Shown here one piece after another: positions 6,850 to 12,919 of a stretch of 14,065 nt of DNA. Below the pieces are notes generated by a model. That model saw only the letters and a list, made by a program, of their open reading frames with translations, was not told where the DNA came from and searched no databases. The position numbers and the translations under genes were made by a program. The first letter of the stretch is position 1. Each line of letters begins with the position of its first letter. Source of the stretch: Aquimarina sp. (GTDB taxonomy: Bacteria > Bacteroidota > Bacteroidia > Flavobacteriales > Flavobacteriaceae); the NCBI GenBank assembly GCA_002697475.1, contig NZVW01000114.1, positions 1 to 14,065 of the forward strand, written 5' to 3'.

Positions 6850-8124
6850 TCATTTTTTCCCTTTTCCTAACAAAATGTTAAGAAATACAAATGTAATAAT
6901 TCCCGGTAATAACCAAGCTAAATTGTACGAACTTAATGGTATATATTTTAAAAAAGGGGTGTTTACCCCTATAAAATTTAAAGAAATTAACAAATCCGAA
7001 ATGCTAAAAAGTATTACAATAATAACAACTCCACGAAAAACAAACGGTTTTATAAATTTTTCTGGGATGCAGTTTAAAATTATTAGTGTAATTGTAATGG
7101 GGTATATAAGCATTAAGGCAGGAACTGCAACAGCAATGATATAATGTACATCAAATTGTCCTATCATAATGCCTAAAACACATCCAATAATAGCCGTGAT
7201 TTTAAACGCGATATCAGAGTCATTAAAAAATCCTTTAATAAAATCTGCAGTTCCGGTAACTATTCCGATGGCCGTAGTAAAACACGCCAAAGCTACTAAG
7301 ACACTCAAAAATAAATTACCAGTGGTCCCTAATGTGAAGGTACTAAGTGAAGATAATATTTCAACTCGGGTACTTCCTTCATTAAAAAGTGACTTAAATA
7401 TGGCGCCATTATATATTAATCCTGAATAAATAATGAGTAATCCAATACCGGCTATGATACCAGATTGGACAATTAGTTTTTTATTGACAACAAAGTCGGT
7501 TTTACCTTTAATTTTTAAAGAAACTATAATGACACCACCAATTACAATAGCTCCTATGGCATCAAAAGTTTGGTAGCCTTCCAATAACCCTGTAATTAAA
7601 GGTTTTTTAATTAAAGCTCCATTTTCAATATCAGGAGCTATAAAAACTCCGATTGTTATTATTGTGAGTATGGTAATAAATATAACCGGCGTAAGAAATT
7701 TTCCTATGATATCCAGAATCTTGGATCGGTTCAATACAAAGATTAAAACTAGGATAAAGTAAATAGTACTTGTTAATAGATAACTGGATTCAACATAGGG
7801 TAAAATAGCCATCTCATGGGTTACAGAAGCTGTTCTGGGAGAAGGTAAACTTATGGATATTACATATACTATAAAGCAATAGATATAACTGAATGTTGGA
7901 GAAACTTTCTTGGCAAAATCATACATTGTTCCTTGAATCCTTGCGTGAGCAATGATTCCAAGAATTGGTATAGCAACAGCTGAAAGAATAAACCCTAAAG
8001 CAACCCAATACCATTGACTGCCTGATGTGAAACCCAGAAAAGGAGGAAGCATTAAATTACCTGCACCAAAAAACATTGAAAATAGAGCAAATCCTGCTAT
8101 AAATGTTTCTTTATTTAGTCTCAT
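6850..8124 (-). CDS. brnQ: Branched-chain amino acid:cation symporter, BrnQ/LIVCS family
   Basis: An inner-membrane carrier that takes up leucine, isoleucine and valine with sodium or protons. The 424 residues are close to the usual length (about 430-450). The signature N-terminus is present (FAGFALFSMFFGAG-type stretch at 9-22, then NLMLPPFLGF at 23-32), as is the conserved GYQTFDAIGAIVIGG (183-197). About twelve hydrophobic segments can be counted, near residues 9-28, 40-58, 78-93, 117-132, 143-163, 187-203, 220-236, 270-290, 306-322, 328-349, 362-381 and 401-418. The C-terminus is short and basic (GKGKK). The start ATG at 8122-8124 places the first helix right at the N-terminus, as in homologues. 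The upstream gap to the divergent hydrolase is only 36 bp, so the promoters must overlap or extend into coding sequence. The peroxidase gene follows 25 nt downstream; a functional reason for this pairing is not evident. Confidence 0.93.
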   Translation of the reverse strand: MRLNKETFIAGFALFSMFFGAGNLMLPPFLGFTSGSQWYWVALGFILSAVAIPILGIIAHARIQGTMYDFAKKVSPTFSYIYCFIVYVISISLPSPRTASVTHEMAILPYVESSYLLTSTIYFILVLIFVLNRSKILDIIGKFLTPVIFITILTIITIGVFIAPDIENGALIKKPLITGLLEGYQTFDAIGAIVIGGVIIVSLKIKGKTDFVVNKKLIVQSGIIAGIGLLIIYSGLIYNGAIFKSLFNEGSTRVEILSSLSTFTLGTTGNLFLSVLVALACFTTAIGIVTGTADFIKGFFNDSDIAFKITAIIGCVLGIMIGQFDVHYIIAVAVPALMLIYPITITLIILNCIPEKFIKPFVFRGVVIIVILFSISDLLISLNFIGVNTPFLKYIPLSSYNLAWLLPGIITFVFLNILLGKGKK

Positions 8125-8160
8125 TTCGCTACGTTTAACGCTGAAATATAAATCTATAAA

Positions 8161-8949
8161 ATGACATTATCTTACAAAGGCATCAAAATTAAGTATCAGT
8201 GCTCTGGAAATGGAAAAAATATTGTTTTTCTACACGGGTTTTTAGAAAATTCTGCAATGTGGGATAATATTATTTCAGAATTACCTGAATTCAGGTGTAT
8301 AGCTATCGATTTATTAGGACACGGAGAAACTGGAAATTTAGGTTATGTACACACTATGAAAGAAATGGCAGATGGTGTTATGACTGTCTTGAATGCGCTA
8401 AAAGTTTCATCAGCCATTTTTGTAGGGCATTCCATGGGAGGGTATGTAAGTCTTGAGATTGTCAATAATTATAATAATTCGGTTGATGGATTGTTATTAT
8501 TAAACTCTACTTCTTTCCCTGATAGTGAGGAACGAAAATTTAGTAGGGAAAGAGCTATAGATATCGTTAAGAAAAATCCTAATGCGTATACCAGCATGGC
8601 AATTGCAAACCTATTTGCCCCTGAAAATAGAGAGATATTTGATGTAGAAATACAAAAAATAAAAAATGAGGCAAGTAAAACTTCTTTACAGGGTATTATA
8701 TCGGCTTTAGAGGGGATGAAAGTGAGAGAAAGCCACCTTAATACCTTAAAATCATTTAAGAAACATAAAATAATATTTGCAGGTACGAAAGATCCTGTTT
8801 TGGATTTTAGTCAAAGTGAAGAAGAATCTAAACTAGCACAAACTGAATTAATTAGTTTTGATGGTGGGCATATGACATACTTAGAGAATAGTATTCAGTT
8901 TCTTACAAAATTAAAAGCTTTTTTAAGAGAGGTAAATGTTATGAGATAG
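8161..8949 (+). CDS. Alpha/beta-hydrolase fold protein
   Basis: A 262-residue cytoplasmic hydrolase with a complete catalytic set: oxyanion-hole stretch FLHGFLENSAMW (23-34), DLLGHGET (50-57), nucleophile elbow GHSMGG with S91, acid D211 in GTKDPV and base H237 in DGGHMTY. The lid region lies about 120-195. No signal peptide. The family covers esterases, lactonases, MenH/BioH-like enzymes and epoxide hydrolases, so the substrate cannot be assigned. A BioH-like role (pimeloyl-ACP methyl ester cleavage) is conceivable because bioFDA lies 2 kb away, but the genes are not in one operon and this is speculation. It is divergent from brnQ with a 36-bp gap, in which TACGTTTA (8130-8137) is a 7-of-8 match to the Bacteroidetes -7 element, 23 nt before the ATG. 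No clear terminator follows. Confidence 0.88.
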   Translation: MTLSYKGIKIKYQCSGNGKNIVFLHGFLENSAMWDNIISELPEFRCIAIDLLGHGETGNLGYVHTMKEMADGVMTVLNALKVSSAIFVGHSMGGYVSLEIVNNYNNSVDGLLLLNSTSFPDSEERKFSRERAIDIVKKNPNAYTSMAIANLFAPENREIFDVEIQKIKNEASKTSLQGIISALEGMKVRESHLNTLKSFKKHKIIFAGTKDPVLDFSQSEEESKLAQTELISFDGGHMTYLENSIQFLTKLKAFLREVNVMR

Positions 8950-9115
8950 TAAATTAATTAACGACAAAAAACATTTTTTAAGGGTCTAAGAGATGGTTTA
9001 ATTGCCTTTTTTGTTAAAATTGAAACTTTATTTGAAGAAATTCCTACAAAAAAATGGTTAATAAAATATTTTTCTTTATTATTGTCTTGATTATGAACAA
9101 GTAACCCCATAGAAT
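8950..9115. other. 166-bp intergenic region before the 90-residue protein gene
   Basis: This is the longest gene-free stretch in the window and is very AT-rich. TATTATTG (9077-9084) is a 7-of-8 match to TAnnTTTG, 31 nt before the ATG at 9116, with no good -33 box. I found no strong hairpin with a U-tract for the upstream hydrolase gene. The only ATG frame of note (9054-9104) would encode 16 mostly hydrophobic residues and is most likely chance. Confidence 0.4.
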
Positions 9116-9388
9116 ATGAAAAAATCAACTCCTCAAGAGGGTTTTTCGTTTTCTAAACTTTATTGTTCTTTATTTGGACACAATTATTTACTGTCTAAAA
9201 AAGTAACTAATCACATTAAAGAGTATACTTGTTCTCACTGTGGAGAGCAAGCTACTACTAATGGTAGAGGAAGATTAGAAAAAATGACCCCTAAGTTAAA
9301 AGAGATTAACGAAGCTTTAGCAACCGTACACGCTAAAAAAGTTGCTAGAGAAAATTCCGACAGCCCTACTTTTCAGGCAGCCTCATAA
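9116..9388 (+). CDS. Small protein with a putative C-x4-H / C-x2-C metal site, function unknown
   Basis: A 90-residue soluble protein. An N-terminal half contains C17 and H22 (YCSLFGHNY) and, 16 residues later, C39 and C42 (YTCSHCGEQ). The C-x4-H-x16-C-x2-C spacing suggests one structural zinc. The pattern of a short Cys-x4-His near LFGH followed by CxxCG recalls small DUF1660-like proteins, but I cannot confirm membership. Next come a Gly/Arg patch (NGRGR, 49-53) and a likely helix (about 57-78, rich in Lys, Glu and Ala), then a short polar tail. No signal peptide or membrane segment. The ATG at 9116 is the first in frame after the AT-rich leader. Coding is supported by the ordered Cys/His pairs and ordinary codon use. 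It ends 2 nt from the stop of convergent thiL. A nucleic-acid-binding role is possible but unsupported. Confidence 0.75.
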   Translation: MKKSTPQEGFSFSKLYCSLFGHNYLLSKKVTNHIKEYTCSHCGEQATTNGRGRLEKMTPKLKEINEALATVHAKKVARENSDSPTFQAAS

Positions 9389-9390
9389 TA

Positions 9391-10437
9391 TCATCCTTTC
9401 ATAGGATTCCAACCTTGGGCTTTTAGCTCTATTCTTTCATTGGCTCTTGTAACTAGTGCCATACCGCTTTTTTCATCAAGTACATGACCAATAACAGTTA
9501 AATTAGGATTGGCTTTGATCTTGGGATAGTCATCTTGATTTATAGTAAATAAAAGCTCATAATCCTCACCTCCGCTGAGGGCAACAGTTGTACTATTTAA
9601 TGAGAACTCCTCGCAAGTGGAAATGATAGTAGGGTCTAATGGTATTTTATCTTCATAAAGATTGATTCCCACCTTTGACTGTTTACACAGGTGAATAATC
9701 TCCGATGATAAACCATCACTGATATCGATCATACTGGTAGGCTTGACATCTAATTTTTTCAATAATTGCTGAATGTCTTTTCTGGCCTCAGGTTTAAGTT
9801 GTCTTTCAATAACATAGCTGTATTTATCCAGGTCAGGTTGGGTATTAGGGTTTACTTTGTAAACTTCTTTTTCCCTTTCCAACACCTGAAGACCTAAATA
9901 TGCTCCACCTAAATCACCTGATACTACTAATAGGTCTTTTTCCTTAGCACCATCTCTGTAGACGATCTCATCTTCTTCAGCATATCCTATTGCGGTAACA
10001 CTAATAATAAGTCCTCTGTTTGATGAGGTAGTATCTCCTCCAATTATGTCTACGTCGTATATTTTTGCAGCCATCTTTATGCCGTCATATAATTCTTCAA
10101 GAGCTTCTACAGGAAAACGGTTAGATACGGCAATAGAAACTGTAATCTGTGATGCTACCGCATTCATTGCATAAATATCAGAAAGGTTGACCATTACAGC
10201 TTTGTAACCCAGATGTTTTAGAGGTACATACGATAAATCAAAATGAATACCCTCAACTAAAAGGTCAGTAGATACTACAGTTTTTTTACCTTCAAAATCT
10301 AAAATGGCGGCATCATCACCTATACCTTTAATTGTACTGGGTTGCTTAATTTCTATATGGTTAGTCAAATGCTCAATTAAGCCGAACTCACCAAGCTCAG
10401 ACAATGGAGTACGTTGTGGATTTTTATCTTCAATCAT
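9391..10437 (-). CDS. thiL: Thiamine-monophosphate kinase
   Basis: The enzyme phosphorylates thiamine monophosphate to thiamine diphosphate with ATP, the last step of thiamine cofactor synthesis, in the cytoplasm. The 348 residues match the family (about 325-350). Motifs of the AIR-synthase-like fold occur in the expected order: GIGDDAA (38-44), STDLLVEGIHF (56-66), NLSDIYAM (84-91), GGDTTSS (133-139), VSGDLGGAYLGL (172-183), DISDGLSS (238-245), SGGEDYELLF (288-297) and GWNPM (342-346). No key residue appears to be missing. The N-terminus has about 11 residues ahead of the usual ELGEFGLI start. An exact -7 element lies 5 nt upstream of the ATG, so transcription probably begins at or next to the start codon. 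No other thi gene and no TPP riboswitch is seen nearby. It lies 87 nt downstream of the GNAT gene on the same strand and is convergent with the 90-residue protein gene. Confidence 0.96.
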   Translation of the reverse strand: MIEDKNPQRTPLSELGEFGLIEHLTNHIEIKQPSTIKGIGDDAAILDFEGKKTVVSTDLLVEGIHFDLSYVPLKHLGYKAVMVNLSDIYAMNAVASQITVSIAVSNRFPVEALEELYDGIKMAAKIYDVDIIGGDTTSSNRGLIISVTAIGYAEEDEIVYRDGAKEKDLLVVSGDLGGAYLGLQVLEREKEVYKVNPNTQPDLDKYSYVIERQLKPEARKDIQQLLKKLDVKPTSMIDISDGLSSEIIHLCKQSKVGINLYEDKIPLDPTIISTCEEFSLNSTTVALSGGEDYELLFTINQDDYPKIKANPNLTVIGHVLDEKSGMALVTRANERIELKAQGWNPMKG

Positions 10438-10442
10438 AGGTG

Positions 10443-10450
10443 CAAAGATA
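10443..10450 (-). promoter_or_regulatory. -7 promoter element of thiL, almost touching the start codon
   Basis: TATCTTTG on the minus strand matches TAnnTTTG exactly and is followed by CACCT and then the thiL ATG. The expected transcription start falls at or within a few bases of the start codon, so the mRNA would be leaderless or nearly so. No TTTG is found at ideal -33 spacing (TTG-like boxes are 12 and 25 nt away). Confidence 0.6.
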
Positions 10451-10524
10451 CTATTATGAGAGCAAATAGTAATAGCAATTTATTTCTGATAAGCAATTAA
10501 GATTAAGTTGGGTTATTAAAAGTA

Positions 10525-11070
10525 TTACCAATCCCATTTTATTAAATGCCAGGTTACAGAGTCCGCTTCATAAATTAGTAAATCTTTAAAGCCTACTGCA
10601 TAATGGGCATTTAATGATCTTTGATTAGATGAGGCTACTTCGGTAATTAAACAATTATAACTTGAACTAAATTCTTGCTTCATTTTATTGTATAAACCTT
10701 TAAATAGACCTTGTTTTCTATAAGATTTATCAATGCAGATTTGTCCCATAACCAAAAAGGAATCTGCTCCAGTAAGCAGACTTTTAATTTTGTGAAACAT
10801 AGGTTTTAAAATCTCAATTTCTTCCTCAAAATCAGGATGCATACTCAATGCATATCCAACGACTTTACTATCATATTTAGCCATAATATGAGGCTCCTTA
10901 GTCTGCATTCTTTTTAAAAGCTTAATATCGTGTTTAACTGTTACAAAACCTTCCTTTTCTTTTTCAGAAAAAGATATAGATTCCGTAAAATTCTGAGACT
11001 GCAACTCTATGATTTGATACAGTTCATCAGTTGTGGAGGACGTGCAAAATTGTATTCCATTATTTAGCAT
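10525..11070 (-). CDS. GNAT-family N-acetyltransferase
   Basis: A 181-residue cytoplasmic protein with the GCN5-related acetyltransferase fold. Strand beta-4 (FLVMGQICIDKSYR, 105-118) leads into the acetyl-CoA pyrophosphate loop YRKQGLFKGL (117-126), the motif A pattern Q/R-x-x-G-x-G/A with phenylalanine in place of the usual second glycine. Motif B follows as ITEVASSNQRSLNAHYAVGF (142-161), where the conserved asparagine and the HYAVGF end are typical. The N-terminal 60 residues form the variable substrate-side helices. The acceptor (amine, protein or small molecule) cannot be predicted. The start is ATG at 11068-11070, 41 bp from the divergent bioF start. TAAATTTA (11074-11081), 3 nt upstream, is a weak -7-like match. 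thiL follows 87 nt downstream but has its own promoter element, so co-regulation is not implied. Confidence 0.87.
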   Translation of the reverse strand: MLNNGIQFCTSSTTDELYQIIELQSQNFTESISFSEKEKEGFVTVKHDIKLLKRMQTKEPHIMAKYDSKVVGYALSMHPDFEEEIEILKPMFHKIKSLLTGADSFLVMGQICIDKSYRKQGLFKGLYNKMKQEFSSSYNCLITEVASSNQRSLNAHYAVGFKDLLIYEADSVTWHLIKWDW

Positions 11071-11095
11071 TCTTAAATTTAGAAAAGTCTTTGCT

Positions 11096-11103
11096 TATCT
11101 TTG
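11096..11103 (+). promoter_or_regulatory. -7 promoter element of the bioFDA operon
   Basis: TATCTTTG matches TAnnTTTG exactly and lies 8 nt upstream of the ATG at 11112, so the leader would be only a few bases long. It is part of a 10-bp-period direct repeat: TCTTTGCT occurs at 11088-11095 and again at 11098-11105. No clear TTTG at -33 spacing. I see no long palindrome here of the kind expected for a BirA operator. Confidence 0.6.
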
Positions 11104-11111
11104 CTATTATT

Positions 11112-12269
11112 ATGAAAAGATTTCCTCATAAGTTAAGTCAAAAGATGCTGTTGCGTCAAGAAAATGACGCATTAAGATCTTTGCCCGATAAGATATTAGG
11201 AGTAGATTTTTCTTCAAATGACTATTTAGGTTTCTCCAAGAGAGAAGAAAGTAGTGCTAACATAAATAATCTGCTGGTTAATTTTGGTGTTACTTCTTTA
11301 GGAGCTACTGGGTCCAGATTATTGACAGGTAACCACTCCTTGTATAACGAAGCTGAGAAAAGAATTGCGAGTTACCATAATGCTGAAGCCGCTTTACTTT
11401 TTAATTCAGGATATGATGCTAACATAGGTTTTTTTTCATCTGTTCCGCAAAAAGGAGACCTCATACTGTACGATGAACTTATACATGCCTCAATTAGAGA
11501 TGGTATACAAATGAGTCTTGCAAAGGGTTACAAATTTAAGCATAATGATCTTAAAGATCTTGAAGAAAAACTTAAACGATATACCCAAAATACATCCAAT
11601 AATGAAATATATGTAGTGACGGAGTCTGTTTTTTCTATGGACGGGGACACTCCTGACTTACAATTAATAGCTAATATATGCTTAAGCTATCAGGCGTTTT
11701 TTGTTGTTGATGAGGCACACGGTTTAGGTGTTTTTGGAAATCAAGGAAAAGGTCTCGTACACCAACTAGGGTTAACTTCTAGTGTGTTTGCTGTAATATA
11801 TACTTACGGAAAAGCTATGGGGTGTCATGGAGCTGCTATTGTGTGTTCTAATGAACTGAAGAACTACCTTATAAATTTTGCAAGAAGCTTTATTTATACT
11901 ACAGGATTACCTCCTCATTCTGTTGCGTCAATAATTCAGGCCTATTTAGATTTGGAAAAAACTTCACAAATTCAAAATTTAAGAGATAATATCGATTTCT
12001 TTGTGAGCCAAATCTTAAAACTTGGATTACAAGATCAATTTGTAAAAAGTGAATCTGCTATACAAAGTTGTATCGTAACAGGTAATAGTGAAGTGAAATA
12101 TATAGCAGGTAATTTTCAAAAATGTGGTTTTGATGTTAAACCTATATTGTCTCCGACAGTGCCTCAGGGTCAGGAAAGATTACGTTTTTGCCTACACAGT
12201 TATAATACGCAGGACGAAATTATGGAAGTCTTGAAGCTACTTGTTACCTTTGCCCAAAAGGTAAAATAA
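11112..12269 (+). CDS. bioF: 8-amino-7-oxononanoate (KAPA) synthase
   Basis: A PLP-dependent alpha-oxoamine synthase that condenses a pimeloyl thioester with L-alanine to give KAPA, the first step on the visible biotin operon; cytoplasmic. With the start at 11112 it has 385 residues, the normal size. Motifs: FSSNDYLGF (33-41), GATGSRLLTGNHSLY (64-78), the cofactor-stacking histidine H125 in DELIHASIRDG, ESVFSMDGD (171-179), DEAHGLGVFG (200-209) with D200 and H203, the Schiff-base lysine K234 in TYGKAMGCHGAA, and RSFIYTTGLPP (258-268). The same frame is open upstream to an ATG at 11031, but that version adds 27 unrelated residues, overlaps the divergent GNAT gene and places the promoter element inside the coding region, so 11112 is preferred. 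The stop is 6 nt before bioD, in keeping with an operon. The alternative family members Kbl and SPT are less likely given the bioD and bioA neighbours. Confidence 0.96.
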   Translation: MKRFPHKLSQKMLLRQENDALRSLPDKILGVDFSSNDYLGFSKREESSANINNLLVNFGVTSLGATGSRLLTGNHSLYNEAEKRIASYHNAEAALLFNSGYDANIGFFSSVPQKGDLILYDELIHASIRDGIQMSLAKGYKFKHNDLKDLEEKLKRYTQNTSNNEIYVVTESVFSMDGDTPDLQLIANICLSYQAFFVVDEAHGLGVFGNQGKGLVHQLGLTSSVFAVIYTYGKAMGCHGAAIVCSNELKNYLINFARSFIYTTGLPPHSVASIIQAYLDLEKTSQIQNLRDNIDFFVSQILKLGLQDQFVKSESAIQSCIVTGNSEVKYIAGNFQKCGFDVKPILSPTVPQGQERLRFCLHSYNTQDEIMEVLKLLVTFAQKVK

Positions 12270-12275
12270 GGTAGG

Positions 12276-12917
12276 ATGTCTCAAAACAAAAAGAGAAAAA
12301 CACCGGTGTTTATCACTGGCATAGGAACTGAAGTAGGCAAAACAGTTGCTTCTGCAATAGTAACTGAAGCTTTGGAAGCAGATTACTTTAAGCCGATACA
12401 GGCAGGTGATTTGGCTCATTCTGATACGGATAAAGTCAAAAGCATGATCACTAATAGTAAATCAGTTTTTCATAAAAATAGCTATGCTTTGCAGACACCT
12501 ATGAGCCCTCACGCCGCTGCAAAAATAGATGGTGTAGAAATAAGATTAAAGGATATTAAACTGCCTAACACAAAAAACCATCTGGTAATTGAGGGAGCAG
12601 GAGGTCTTTTAGTTCCGATAAATAATTCTGAAACCATACTTGATATAATACCTAATGAAGCTTTAGTGATTGTAGTTTCAAGACACTATTTGGGTAGTAT
12701 TAATCACTCATTAATGACATTACAAATCTTAAAAGATAAAGGCTTTAGACCTGTGATTTTATTTAATGGTAATGAACATCCTACTACAGAATCAATTATT
12801 GCTGAAATGTCTGAATGTGAGATTTTAGGTCGAATAGATAACGAACCCTATTTTGATCAAAATGTAATTAAGGAGTATGCAGATTTGTTTAAGGAAAAAT
12901 TGAAAAAGTTATTGTAG
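12276..12917 (+). CDS. bioD: Dethiobiotin synthetase
   Basis: The enzyme closes the ureido ring of dethiobiotin from DAPA, CO2 and ATP, in the cytoplasm. The 213 residues fit the family (about 200-230). The P-loop is GIGTEVGKT (15-23), followed by the DAPA/metal region KPIQAGD (39-45), the ALQTPMSPHAAA stretch (71-82) with the active-site loop, and EGAGGLLVPI (106-115), which binds the substrate and metal. The C-terminal nucleotide-base region is less conserved (LFNGNEHP, 162-169). It begins 6 nt after the bioF stop, with AAGGTAGG just before the ATG as one of the few Shine-Dalgarno-like sequences here, and ends 2 nt before bioA. It lies second in a bioF-bioD-bioA operon, so its product feeds biotin synthase (BioB), which is not in this window. 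Confidence 0.96.
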   Translation: MSQNKKRKTPVFITGIGTEVGKTVASAIVTEALEADYFKPIQAGDLAHSDTDKVKSMITNSKSVFHKNSYALQTPMSPHAAAKIDGVEIRLKDIKLPNTKNHLVIEGAGGLLVPINNSETILDIIPNEALVIVVSRHYLGSINHSLMTLQILKDKGFRPVILFNGNEHPTTESIIAEMSECEILGRIDNEPYFDQNVIKEYADLFKEKLKKLL

Positions 12918-12919
12918 TT

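Noticed and set aside
6833..7429. Two open frames on the plus strand (6833-7144 and 7169-7429) opposite brnQ
   Set aside because: They lie wholly or almost wholly antisense to the well-supported brnQ gene, show no recognisable domain, and are the usual mirror frames of an AT-rich membrane-protein gene.
9054..9104. 16-codon hydrophobic mini-frame just before the 90-residue protein gene
   Set aside because: Very short, composed of AT-rich codons that give hydrophobic residues by chance, and lacking a promoter or ribosome-binding site; not enough to call a leader peptide or toxin.
10438..10524. Possible TPP riboswitch upstream of thiL
   Set aside because: The 87-bp gap is too short for one plus an expression platform, the conserved THI-box core is not visible, and the promoter element sits right at the start codon, leaving no leader.
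12237..12419. 60-residue minus-strand frame across the bioF/bioD junction
   Set aside because: Overlaps the conserved end of bioF and the P-loop of bioD on the opposite strand; no supporting feature.
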